Source of the DNA: Bidens hawaiensis
Lineage: Eukaryota; Streptophyta; Magnoliopsida; Asterales; Asteraceae
Assembly (NCBI GenBank): GCA_021521415.1
Contig: JAIQDT010014346.1
Coordinates: 1-64,000, forward strand
Direction of reading: 5' to 3'
Length of the DNA stretch: 64,000 bases
The notes under the pieces were generated by a model. That model searched no databases. It was not told the origin of the DNA and was given only the letters and a program-made list of their open reading frames with translations. The first letter of the stretch is position 1. Each line of letters opens with the position of its first letter. The position numbers and the translations under genes are program-made. Positions 1 through 10,738 of this stretch are shown piece by piece.

Positions 1-600
1 CTAGCATCTTAGGTTTTAAAACAACACAAACATATAAAGAATTCATGGTGATGAAATAATGAAAACGAAAGAAATAACAAATAGAACCCGGGTTCTTCGC
101 CTTCAACCAATATGCACAACACCAGTTGATTCTTCAGCTCCAAAGCTGCCGGAAAACTCGTCTCGGTCTCCTCGGAACTCACCAAGTTTGTCTGGACTTC
201 AAGGTACGGTTAATGGTGAGTTTAGGGGTCTTTATATAGGCAACAGGGGGTCCAAAAATAGGTTAAGTCAGCCAAAAACGAACATTCTTGAAAATCTGCC
301 ACACGCCATCACACGCTCTCCTCCGTCGCGCGGCGCACCGGCCCAAGGGGGGGGGTCTGGTCCACTATGCTGGTCCGGTTCACTCCTAGTTCGGTCCGGT
401 TAGTTTCCTGACGCGTCGGTTCTCCGGTTCGACTTGTTTTTGCTCGTTTTTCGCCCTCTTTTCACACCGGAATTAAAACCCGAAACCTAAAACGTAAAAT
501 CATGTTAGTAGTATACAAATCTTACGAGAAAATGAACTAAATTAATAAAATATTAAATAAAATGTAAACGGGATTAATGTATACTAAACGTTATATCATT
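1..600 (-). other. Repeat-like region with a minus-strand TATA motif
   Basis: Read on the minus strand, this stretch has a good TATA box (CCTATATAAAG, at about 230-240). It is preceded by GC-rich DNA with repeated CCGGTTC/GAACCGG motifs and followed by a transcribed-looking leader. This resembles the U3-R part of an LTR or a captured promoter, but no second LTR, PBS or coding domain is visible inside the window. The 114-codon plus-strand ORF here has no recognisable domain. I infer transposon-derived DNA that may continue beyond the left edge. Confidence 0.3.
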
Positions 601-3600
601 TACTCCTTCAATTATTAATTGCTCCAATTGATACCCAAATGAAGATGTCAGTTTCAATTGAAGGTTTGTATAACGTCGTCAGATTTAATTGAAGGTTTGT
701 ATATAAAAGACGATATTCCCTAGCCTTCAACTCGGCTGCGGTTTGCTCCCTAATTGTTGTAATTGCTCAGTTTTTCTTCTATATGTTGATTATTCTGCTG
801 CATTTGATGAATGATGATACGATAATTTGATGATTGATGATATTTGTTGTTTGTCAATTTTGTTTCTTCTTATCTAATCAATATGCTATTTCTCTCCCTT
901 TGTAAAATAATTAAAACTAATAATATCATCTCATCAACATCGCTATCTTACATACACGCAACACTTGTTTGTTTAAAGTCCCATGTGAATTTTGATTAAC
1001 TGTTTAGACCACTCATATTATGCTACCTTTGGGTAATTTCTCTATATTTGTTTGCCTTGTTACACCTTGTGCTCTCTCTATTAACCTTTTTCATTAGTGA
1101 TTATCTATTTTTGACTGAATTTGATTAATTTTTTGTGATGCCTTAGGTACCATGTCACAAACTATTTTATAACGCATGGCCTTAGGTACCATGTCACAAT
1201 CTATAATATTAAATCTATAATATTATATTTAATTTGATTATTATAGGTCCAACACATTGTGATGCCATGAACCTTGAAAGTAAATGTGAACAACAATGTG
1301 TTGGACCTACAATATTATAAATCTAGAATTGTAATGTGTCTAAAAAATTTAAATGAATAATATTACAGTATGCAAATGAACGAATTTAAAGAAACATAAA
1401 GTAATTAGCATAAATGAACGCAATTGAATGAACATAAACGAATTCAAAAGAACAAATGTTCATGAACATAAATGAATGAATGAGATATGTGTTCTTGTTC
1501 ATTTGATTTAAGTAAATTAACAAATATTTTTTTCATATTCGTTCGTTTATTAAATAAACAAATATAAACGAACTTATTTCCAAACGTTTCAATAACATTA
1601 GGTTCATTCACAGGCCTATTCATGTTTTACACAAGTATTCATGACCAAGAAACACTCTGGAACAGATTGTGAGGTAGAAGGCTGGTATATTTAAAGTAGC
1701 AATAAAAATATAATATTAACATTAATTGTTGCATTTTTCTTTTAAAAAATATAATACTAATAAGTAATATAAGTTAAGTATCCCAACAATTAAGGTCACT
1801 TAATTCCTTAAGTATAGACTGTAATGGAAATGACCAAATTATCATTTTGCAGGCGTGCCTTTAAGTTGCGAACTAGTGGGATGTCAATTTATTTACTTTT
1901 TAGTTTAAATGGGCTCAATTGGATTGGGTTGGGTAGTCTAACTGATGAAACACTTTTTTCCTTTCAGATTTAAAATTGGTTATTAGATACCATAAGAAAC
2001 TATAATTATTGCAGTGAATGATTCTTTGTTTTAACTGAATAAACAAAAACTTCTCTCTGTATTCTTTTTATTAAATAAAAAACCATAAGTGAATGCATAC
2101 GGACAAACATGAACGAATTTAAATAGTTAGTTTCTAAGTTAAGGTTGTGTTAGACAGCTTACTGTTTTATAGTTTATCTTAGTTTTTTTTTAAAAAAAAC
2201 AAGATACTATGAACGGTTTATTTGATTAATGGTGACACATATCATAACCTTTTGGTGCTATTATTTCTTATATTTTATAAAGCTGATTATATATATTTGA
2301 TATTGTTTGTGTGATAGGTTGTTGGTGCAAAATAACTTGGTTTGATGTTGGCTCTCGAGCAGACATTAATTGTGCTTTGCAACAGAATGAGACCGCCATT
2401 GGTTTTCTTGGAGTTAACAACCACATTATAGCTTATGGGTTTAGTGTGAGTATTTTATTATATTATATATTTATTTTTTAGAAATAGCACGTGAAATGAG
2501 CCGAGCTCAGGCCTGAAAAACTACTAATGGGCCGAGTTTCACCTTTAAGCTCGAGCTCTTGTAAGTCAAATAAGCCTAGACTGGTAAATGTTAAGCGAGC
2601 TGAGCCTAAAGTTTCATAAATAAAGTAGAAGTTAACGAATTAGCGCCCATTACATTAACTTTGTGGTAAAATTGGTAAGTTAACGAATTAGTTCTGCGTT
2701 GAAAATTTGTTGTTGTTAACCATGAGATGGTTTTGGTAATTCTAATCCTGCAGTGCTTTTTTTTTTCTTTTTGCTAAATAGGTTATTGCTGTTGTTGCAG
2801 GGGTATGTACAGTTGCAAAAAACCATGTTAGTCGCAACTCACATATCACTTCATACTACGGTATACATTAACAAGATGATTGAATTTGAGGTGTTTTTCT
2901 ATGCCATTGTCTAGCATGATATCTCAAATCTAGATTGTGGTCAACTGACAAAAAGTCAATGCTTGTAAGGAAACTCTTAAAAGAGTCAGATATGTTTCCA
3001 TCATTGGTTGATTTACTATTATAGTTTATTAACTTGCATTATAGCGTGAACCTGACAATGGGCAACAAAACGAGAGAAACATTATTTTGCAAGTAACCCA
3101 TGTCACGTGCACTCTCGTTGCATGTCTATTTAGGAGATATCATGCTATGAGTTATGTAAAAAACTATATCATTCGTTATAAAAAAATATATTCAGAAAGT
3201 TCTTCCTCTTTTGTGCTTGGATTGAAGATCATCTGCTAATGCTAAAAGTGTATTTACTATTGCTTTGTACAAGACTTAACTTTACATTATAAAAATTATA
3301 AATAATGTCATTTGTTTTCTCACGTAAAGAAGTTCAGAGATTAATTAAACTACACAACGATTATCAATGAGAATCCTATGACCCCTCGCGAAGCATGGAT
3401 TTCAATGCTAGAAATATATACAAAATAAATCGCATAAAACCAAACATGGGTAACAAATATTTGTCAAATCCGCTTTGTTATAGTTGAATTTATAAAAGGT
3501 TTGTGGTTTGGAATTTGGTTAAAATGAGCCCCCCCCCCCCCAACTCGCAACTAATGTTGGCACAGTAACAAATCAAAACAACATCAACCGAATTTATGTT

Positions 3601-3690
3601 ATGTTCCCGCCGCAACGGACAGGCTCTTCTACTAGTAATCATTAATCAAGTTTGTTTCTGAAACTTATTAGTATTTCATAAAAAAATAAC
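601..3690. other. AT-rich intergenic DNA, no gene recognised
   Basis: No ORF of recognisable family lies here. The region has many variants of a GAACGAA/TTCGTTC motif (about 1370-1580) and of a GAGCTCGAGC motif (about 2500-2610), both common in degenerate plant transposons. An exon-like open stretch at about 2330-2440 has plausible flanking AG and GT signals, but I do not recognise its product. A CTAG end preceded by a CCCG-rich imperfect hairpin at about 3605-3635, followed by T, could be a decayed Helitron 3' end; no matching 5' end was identified. Confidence 0.4.
1236..1320. repeat. Short inverted repeat (hairpin)
   Basis: AGGTCCAACACATTGT on the left (1245-1260) is matched by its exact reverse complement on the right (about 1293-1308), with a loop of about 32 bases. 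AT-rich flanks (TATTATA) extend the partial pairing. It may be the remnant of a small foldback element. Nearby, TTAGGTACCATGTCACAA occurs twice (about 1144 and 1181). Confidence 0.5.
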
Positions 3691-3703
3691 TGAATAGTAA
3701 TCA

Positions 3704-4020
3704 CTTTACAAGTGAGAGCACTCACTTTACAAGTGAGAAATAGGGGGGTCAAACCTCACTAGCACCAATTTATATGGGAGATACGAGGGATGACCCTGGC
3801 TTGCCAGGGTTCGAGTCCTGATCTCACCCGGGTTTACCGGCTCCTCGCTGTCGTGCCGTTTGACGGGCATGGGGGTCGGGTTTTATCCGGGGAATCCCTC
3901 AATAGGTGGACCGCTAGGGGCTCTGTCCGTCCGGACTCATGGCCGGCTCGGGCTACCTTTAGCCAATGGGGGCCGCGTACGAAGTACCGGGCGTTACTTA
4001 GTTGGTCGTTCCAAAAAAAA
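3704..4020 (+). mobile_element. tRNA-related SINE with 12-bp target-site duplication
   Basis: A pol III B-box consensus (GGTTCGAGTCC) is visible at about 3808-3818, and the element ends in an A-run after TTGGTCGTTCC. GAATAGTAATCA flanks it on both sides (3692-3703 and 4021-4032), which is a clean target-site duplication. The body is GC-rich against AT-rich surroundings. The A box is not clear. The same 3' tail, reverse-complemented, occurs twice near 39.1 and 39.2 kb, which supports a dispersed family. The 78- and 66-codon ORFs inside it are spurious. Confidence 0.75.
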
Positions 4021-4032
4021 GAATAGTAATCA

Positions 4033-4652
4033 ACTTTATAGTTATTTATTTGATTATTAAATTGTAAGTAGAATAAAAATATTCATAAAAATGTAATAAC
4101 ATTAAAACTTGTGTGATTTTTGTTATTAAAAAAACCTTCATAAAAAGGGGAGTTTGGTTTGTAGTTTGTGCCACTCCAGTTTATTTCCATTAAATTTAGT
4201 TGAAATCTTAATTATATTTCTTACACGTTAGGGTTGTCTAAAGCCCCAAAGGGAGATCATGGGTTGCATTTGTAGGAATGGAAATCGTGGGTTCGATTAA
4301 GACAACGTAGTCTGTCTAGAGTGAGGTATCGGAATTCTCTAAATTTGAAGAGTGCGATAGACTAAAACAATAGAAAGTCGTCGTTCTAATGAAATGAATA
4401 AATAATATGCTTTATCTTATATAAGTTATAGCATTTCTTTTTTATATCCATTTGACCGTATTTTGTAATGAAGTGAAAGTAATCGTAAGCTGGAAGACAT
4501 AATTATAATAATCACCAGTCATTCTCTTATTCAATGTTCTAGTTAACTGGCTAAGAGATGAAGTGTAAAATAAAAAGAACTTTTATGATGATTGTAATCT
4601 ATTAAATGTAACATGTGTATATATTATATTTATAAGTTTTTTGAATACTATA
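4033..4652. other. Intergenic DNA, nothing recognised
   Basis: This AT-rich stretch lies between the SINE and the Tat retrotransposon. I see no gene, RNA or terminal repeat in it. It provides the left TTTGA target site of the retrotransposon (4653-4657). Confidence 0.5.
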
Positions 4653-4657
4653 TTTGA

Positions 4658-5693
4658 TGAAGAAACACTAATCAACCCCGAGCAGATTACGGGTAATCTG
4701 GGGGCCAGGTAATGTTTCCCACGAAGGTTAGGTCCGGCAGAGTAGGTTGTACTTCCGGGAACCTGCAAAACAGACACCGTAAGCTCGTCACTGAGAAGGG
4801 GGGGTTCCTCCTTGTGACCACCCTCCGGCGTGAGAATCAGTCTATATTGCTCTTTGAATATAAAAGTATGTGAATACTATTAGAGCAGTTATCAAGTAAG
4901 TTATACGAGATAGTAGATGATCTTACCATTCCAAGATATTGGAGTATTTATAGCCGAAGGTAGGTTTTCTAGAAGGTACAGCCGGCTGAATAGTATTCCT
5001 GTTCAACCAACAGTGGATTACGCACAGGCCATACTGGTTGGTGGGTAGGTTACAGCCAACAGTAATAAAGTCGGCTGCACTATTCCACCAACTGTAGACC
5101 ATGCACGTCCTACTGACTGTGGATTGTACGCAGGCCATGCTGGTTGGTGAATAGGTTACGGCCAACAGTAATACTATTCCACCAACTGTAGGCTGCGCCT
5201 GCTCCACAGTGAGAGTTGGTGAGTAGGCAGCGGCTAATAGTGACAAACAGTACTAGAGGGTGCTCCTCCTCGCACTGTTGTCGGTGAGCTGTCACCCTGT
5301 GATTGGCTCATGGGCTGTTCTGGTCAGATCGTCTGTCCTATCCATACCTTGGTAGGTATGGTACAAAAGATCTTTCAGAATCAGACTGGCTCATTTGGGC
5401 GGGATTGTTCCCGCCTTGCTCATGCCTTCACGTGACTGCTGAAGTAGCTAATCTTGTACGTGTAGCCTTGCTGTCTGCGGGTAGCCTTCCCTGATGGCTT
5501 GTATCCGCAACTGCGGGAACAGGCGGGGTACTTCACCATTGGGAGGCTTTCCCTGCGTGTACAGCTTGCGTACTGCGCGTAAGATTCTATGAGCATGGTG
5601 GGTCCTGCGGGAGCAGATGGCCTTTGCGCAGACAACCCTGTTCAAGGTGAGTCTTGCGGGACCAACTGGTCTCTGCTGGGACCTACCTCTTCA
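4658..5693 (-). repeat. 3' LTR of the Tat element
   Basis: This is the copy lying downstream of pol on the minus strand. It begins and ends with the inverted TGAAGA/TCTTCA termini. Internally, about 5000-5245 consists of two to three diverged sub-repeats sharing CCAACAGTAAT and TTCCACCAACTGTAG, placed upstream of the LTR TATA box in transcription direction. Such sub-repeats are common in U3 regions. Confidence 0.95.
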
Positions 5694-5705
5694 AGTCCCC
5701 CCAGT
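5694..5705 (-). other. Polypurine tract of the Tat element
   Basis: On the minus strand CTGGGGGGACT abuts the first base of the 3' LTR (TGAAGAGG). A purine-rich tract in this position primes plus-strand DNA synthesis in LTR retrotransposons. Confidence 0.8.
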
Positions 5706-6070
5706 CCAATGTTCTTCTCATGCGTGTTTAATAAAGTGAGGTGAACTTTTGGACTTAAGCAAAGGGTTTTGAAAAGGGTTTTGTAAGGTTTTCCATGGGA
5801 AGTCCTTGTCACTTGCAGAAATGCCCGAGTTTCCTGCTTGGTCTCTGGGTATGATGCGGGTAGGTCTGTAACCTCCTCGCAAGTCAGGAGCGTTGAGTCC
5901 CAGTTGTATGTATTTTCCATGAGGTTTTGGTAGTTTTGAACATAGTGATCAATTATGTTAAGACCACCAATTCCATCTTGGAGCTTCAAACAACGTAGTT
6001 CTCGACGTTCCCGCTATGCGGGGATGTTACTTCCGTTTCCGCAAGCATTGCCCAGAAGATCCTTCTTGGT

Positions 6071-6450
6071 TTCAATTCCCAGCGGAGCGCTAGGTATGTG
6101 AAGGGTTTTGCCTTAACACTGTACCTGCGCTCGTCTTACGGTTACTTTACTTCCAAGGTATTCCTGGCGTCAATTCCCTGCGGGTGCTAGGTATGTGAAG
6201 GGTTTTGCCTTTACACTGTACCCGCACCCGTCTTATAGTTACTTGGTTGCCGGGGTACTTGGCTTCAATTCCCTGCGGGTGCTAGGTATGTGAAGGGTTC
6301 CGCCTTAACACTGTACCCGCAGCCGTCTTACGGTTACTTGTTTACCAAGGTTTTCCTGGCTTCAATTCCCTGCGGGTGCTAGGTATGTGAAGGGTTTTGC
6401 CTTAACACTGTACCCGCAGCCGTCTTACGGTTACTTGTTTGCCAAGGGGT
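6071..6450. repeat. Four-copy tandem repeat of about 97 bp
   Basis: Four units start near 6071, 6169, 6264 and 6361. Each holds TTCAATTCCCTGCGGGTGC, then GGTATGTGAAGGGTT, an ACACTGTACCCGC segment and CGTCTTACGGTTACTT. The array lies between the 3' LTR and the antisense gene promoter. Tandem arrays in the 3' spacer are a known feature of Tat elements and can seed satellite DNA. Confidence 0.85.
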
Positions 6451-6797
6451 AAGGGATATTTTCCCGCTTACTTTTTAATATTTTCGAATTTTGAATTTTG
6501 AAATTCGAAGAGTTGGTGAAAAGATAAGAACAGTCCAAACCTCTGAAACGTCGTGCGACAGTTTCTTCTGACTGTGTCAGGACGTGCAGGAAGTTATGGT
6601 GACGTGACAGAACATGGTCATTCCAGTCGTTTTTTCAGGCGCGTGGGCGTGATTTTTCAGGCGCGTGGCCGCGAAATTACTGGCACACGTCCTTTCAACA
6701 GCTGTTGCCAGCCTGCTTTTTGCCACGTGTCATAGTTTCATTGCACCTTTGATTTCTCTCTCCTCCGCATTAAATTCACCGCATTAATTGCGATTAC

Positions 6798-6805
6798 TAT
6801 ATAAA
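6798..6805 (+). promoter_or_regulatory. TATA box of the antisense gene
   Basis: TATATAAA lies 119 bases upstream of the ATG at 6924 and is followed by a pyrimidine-rich leader (CTTTCTTCTTCTTCTTAG). The spacing fits a start site near 6830 and a 5' UTR of about 95 bases. It is internal to the retrotransposon and points opposite to its own transcription. Confidence 0.65.
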
Positions 6806-6923
6806 GGGGGGGAGAGTTATCTGTAATTCACACTTTCACCTTTCTTCTTCTTCTTAGTGATTTCCGGCAAATACTCCCCTTTTCAGGCAAGCATTTTCCC
6901 GAAATCACTTTCTTCTTTCCACC

Positions 6924-9901
6924 ATGTCTTCTCATGATACTGATGATCAGAAGACTGCTGGCGAGTGCCAGTGTTCTCTTCCTGTCGATCTGTACCAGTA
7001 TATCGTCAGGAAGTTCATGCTCGAGTCTCTCGAGCCTGAGTTTCCTGAACCCCACCATACTGTGTACGATGCCCCTAGTGGCAAGATCGGGGTTTATGCT
7101 GCATTCTTTGTCTACGGAAACCTTAGGTTTCCGTTGACAAAGTTTGTGTACCGTGTCCTGGAGAGGCACGGTGTGCACCTGACAGAGGTGCACCCCATGG
7201 CCATTGCCAAGGTCCGGCACTTTGAGTGGGTGTGCCGGATACTGGGCCTTGAGCCCTTTGTTGACCGTCTGATGACCTTCTACACTTGGAGGTGCATCCA
7301 GGGGTGGTACACTCTTACAACCCGTATAAAGGGTTTAAAGATTTGTACCACCGAGCGGAGTCTTCGCTCATGGAGAAGAGAGTTCTTCTTCATATCCGCT
7401 CGCGCCGTCCCCATCGCCATGAAGTTTAAGAATGGCCAGGCGCTTCCGAACCTTCCCGCCCTTAACTATGAGGAGGCGGAATGGTTTTCGAAGATATCCC
7501 GGGTCCAGTCCCCGGTTTTCCGTTTTCCGGAGTCGGCGATGGTGATGCTGGGGATGAGCCGGGTGTGGAAGGCGGCGAATGCGGATAAGGTTCCGATCGT
7601 CCTTGAATATGGTTCGAACTCTACCCCTTATGGTATGTCTTGTTTCTTTTTTGCTGACTACGATTTTTCCTAACTTTCTTGTTGATTTCAGAGGGTAACG
7701 ATCTTCAGTCGCTCCTGAATCCGCGGGAGGAAGATGGTCCTGCGCGGATGGGTACTCGTGCTCTGGACGAGAACGAGTTGCCCATCCTCGAGCAGACTGC
7801 GGGTCGGTTCGTGGAGGTTTACCCGCCAGGCCAAGAGATCCTGAGCCACCGACGGCCAGGTAAGCCTATCTTCTACCCTGAACCTCTCAAAGCTGTGCCT
7901 GCTGCTGGAGTTCATGACATTTCTTCTTCTGAGGAATCCGCAGAAGGTCCTCCACTGGTGCGGAAGAGAAAGGCTGCCGTCGCCAAGGGCAAGGAGAAGG
8001 TGGCCTCTACGGCCGACCCGGTAGTCCTATCTGACTCGGAGTCAGATAATGCAGAGGTGGCGGGGAAGCCCGGTGGTGAAGAGACCACCGCTCCGGAGGC
8101 TGCAGGTGTCACCTCCGAGGAGGCAGCGGCAACGACGGTTACCGGTGTCAAGAGGCCGGCTCCATCGGGTTCGCCCCCGCTCGTCCGTGCGTTCAAGCTC
8201 AAGAAACCCCGTAAGTACCCCCATAATTCTTGTCTAGATTTGTTGTTTAAAATAAATTTTTCTAACACTTTTGCTTATGTAGGTGTGGATGTTGACGCAT
8301 TCCAGGGTGGAGTTGGAGCAAGTATTCCCCCGCCAATGACGGTAGGCTCGGTCAGCCTTCCCGAGGCATCGACCCAGGCGTCTACGCCTGCTTCCGCTGG
8401 TTCCAGCCTTCCTGAGGCTGTTCCAGCTGAGAAGGTGTCTCCGCCGGCCGTGAGTGCAATTTTTACAGCATCTTTCACGGAGCCGGCGGTTACTGTTGCT
8501 GAGGAGGTGGCGCCAACCATGGCTACCACAGCGGCTGCCACTATACCTGCGCCACCGGCACCGACGGCCGGACCTTCAGGTATGCGCCAGGCTTCCCGCC
8601 GATCTATGCCACCTTCCCGTCTGCCTGACCTGTTGGATGGATTTCCTTTAGGTTCAGGTGATGGGTTTGGCGGCTATCGGCCTGTTATTGACCCTACAGG
8701 TACGTAGGGTTCCTTTTCCTTTACATATTTTTATCATCTTTTCCTAACTGCCTTTGTTTCTTTTGCAGTGTCGGATTCCAATGAAGTGTATGTTCCAAGA
8801 TGGAACATACGCCGAGGAACAACCCTTCGCACCCCTGTGGAGTGCGTGGACTGGGCTCGCCACGCTGCTCCTCATGGTGCGTTGGGGGAAGCCATGGCTA
8901 GCTACCAAGAGGGTAGGCTAACCAATGAGCTTCGGGTTCTCCAGGCCCGAACGCAGCCCCGCGTCGAGCTGCTTTGTCGTGAAAACGACAAGTTAAAAGC
9001 AGCTCGCGCCAAAGATATATCTGAAGCGCGGGCTCTTCGGGAGGAGAACCGGCAGTTGGCCGCTGCCGCAGCCGAGAAGGAGAAGGCATTCAAGGCCCTT
9101 GAGGTTGAAGTCCAGGCGCGACTCGAGGCCCGCTCCAAGGCTGCCCAAGCTGTGAATGAACAGCTTCGGCTGGCCAAGGAGACTGCGCGAAACTCAACTG
9201 AGAGGGCTGCCAAGGCTGAAGCTGTTGCTGAGCCACTTCGCGAAGAGAATGAGCAGCTTAAATGCAAATTAAAGGCTCTTCAGCATGCTCATGACGCCTT
9301 GGCAATGGAAGATGCCAAGAAGCTGCAGGAGATCCTTGACCAGAGGGGGGTGCTTGACCGTACTGAAAGGAAACTCAAAAGCGTCGAAGAAGCTGCCGCC
9401 AAGGAAGTTCAACTTGCCAACCTTGATAAAAGCGGAGCCGAACGTGCTTGTAAAGAAAGTCAAGCTACCCTCCAATGGTTGCTTCGAGAAGCGTTGCCTC
9501 AGGTATCCTCTTTTTCTTTACGCTTTCTGCTCGTAATTAGAAAATGTTCTAACTTTATTCTTTTGTAGGTTGTGCGTCAGGTCCTTTCAGAGACCTCTTA
9601 TGACGATGCGATGAGCGCGGCCCTCAACGCTTCTCATGAGGATGGGCAGAAGACTGGCTTCCTGCTTGGTCTAGGGTTTGCTGAGAGAGGCTTTCCGCCC
9701 TCCAACTTCCCTTTATTCAATGTTAACACTGAAGCTGCTTATGACCAAGCTGTGAACCAGTACGCTGCCTTCCCGCATCCAGTGGTGGAGAAGGTGAATG
9801 AAGCTGCTGCTGCTGATGATGGGCTAAACATCCTTAAGGCTTTCCTTGGGCAGCCGCGCTCTGATGGTGCTGGCCCAAGCGGAGGTGGCCCTGAAGCCTG
9901 A
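6924..9901 (+). CDS. Antisense additional gene of the Tat element, gypsy-type 'putative transposase' family
   Basis: I predict five exons: 6924-7632, 7692-8210, 8283-8699, 8769-9502 and 9569-9901, giving 903 residues. All four introns are very short (59-72 nt) and GT-AG, and the phases (1, 1, 1, 0) join without a stop. The start ACCATGTC is in good context. Residues about 50-170 include LRFPLTKFVYRVLERHGVHL and the following HP-x-A segment, resembling the Pfam family annotated as putative gypsy-type transposon (PF04195, Transposase_28). A Pro/Ala/Ser/Thr-rich middle follows. Exon 4 is Glu/Lys/Ala-rich with heptad spacing, probably a coiled coil. The family is known as the extra ORF of Tat retrotransposons, often antisense between pol and the 3' LTR. 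Its function is unknown, and 'transposase' is a label rather than a demonstrated activity. Intron 2 is a multiple of three without a stop, so it could be retained. Confidence 0.8.
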
Positions 9902-10113
9902 TCCTGAAGATCCCTTCCCGCTGGTAGGATAGACTTAGCTTTGTATAGATTTCTTCTAGGCGGGTAGTTACCCAGCCATTCTTGTAAATGATTGTGAAAT
10001 ATTAATCTCTTTGCGTATAAGATTGTTATTTCCTTCCTTGGGTTCTTTGCTTTATAAACTTATGACTTGCATACTTAGTTTAAATTAGCAATTTCCCAAG
10101 TGTTTAGAATAAG

Positions 10114-10565
10114 AACCTTTGAACGTGGTTGATGATGGGTAAAACCGTTCAAGTTTCGCCTCCTCCTTCGTGATTGTGCGGGTAAAACCGTCACTTGCAC
10201 TTGGTAGGATGGCTAACCTTTACCCTCTATCTGACCTGCGTGTAGGTTTTTCAAAATTTCTAAGGCATTAAGTTAAACCTTTGAACGTGGTTGATAATGG
10301 ACTAAAGTTTTTGCTCCCTCTTTCGTGATTGTGCGGGTGTAACCGTCACTTGCACTTAGAAGGATGGCTTTAACTTTAGACCTATATCTGACCTGCGTGT
10401 AGGTTTTTCTTATCCTTTTTTATGTGTTCATAAGTTAACCTTTTAACGTGGTAGATGGTAAGTTAAGTTTGGCTTCCTTGAATGTGATTGTGCGGGTAAG
10501 ACCGTCACTTGCACTTACAAGGATGGCTAAACTTTACCTACATCTGACCTGCGTGTAGGTTTTCC
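10114..10565. repeat. Three-copy tandem repeat of about 160 bp
   Basis: Three diverged units start near 10114, 10275 and 10438. They share AACGTGGT, GTGATTGTGCGGGT, ACCGTCACTTGCACTT, AGGATGGCT and ATCTGACCTGCGTGTAGG. The array lies just past the antisense gene and between it and the convergent end of Gag-Pol, so it could serve as a 3' end region for both transcripts. Confidence 0.85.
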
Positions 10566-10738
10566 TTAGAACTTTAACATTTTGGCGTTGTGTTTATGCG
10601 GGTATTGCCGCCTTCCACACGCAACTACTTCTTCCTGTAAGGGAAGTTCATAGGTTACAAGCTATCAATACATCATGAAAGGAGAATCATTTCCATTAGA
10701 AGTGGCTCTAGGCCTTTTCTTTACAAGTTGGAATTGAT

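Noticed and set aside
2330..2445. Exon-like open stretch with AG and GT flanks
   Set aside because: No family recognised and no neighbouring exons found, so it is not annotated as a gene.
3790..4060. 78- and 66-codon ORFs, and a tRNA gene suggested by GGTTCGAGTCC
   Set aside because: The motif is the B box of a SINE with a target-site duplication; no cloverleaf or anticodon arm is visible.
5642..5989. 115-codon minus-strand ORF between the 3' LTR and the antisense gene
   Set aside because: It runs into the LTR, has no recognisable domain, and overlaps the polypurine tract; probably chance.
8902..9267. Minus-strand ORFs opposite exon 4 of the antisense gene
   Set aside because: Ser/Arg/Ala-rich text is the mirror of a Glu/Lys/Ala-rich coiled coil in a GC-rich exon.
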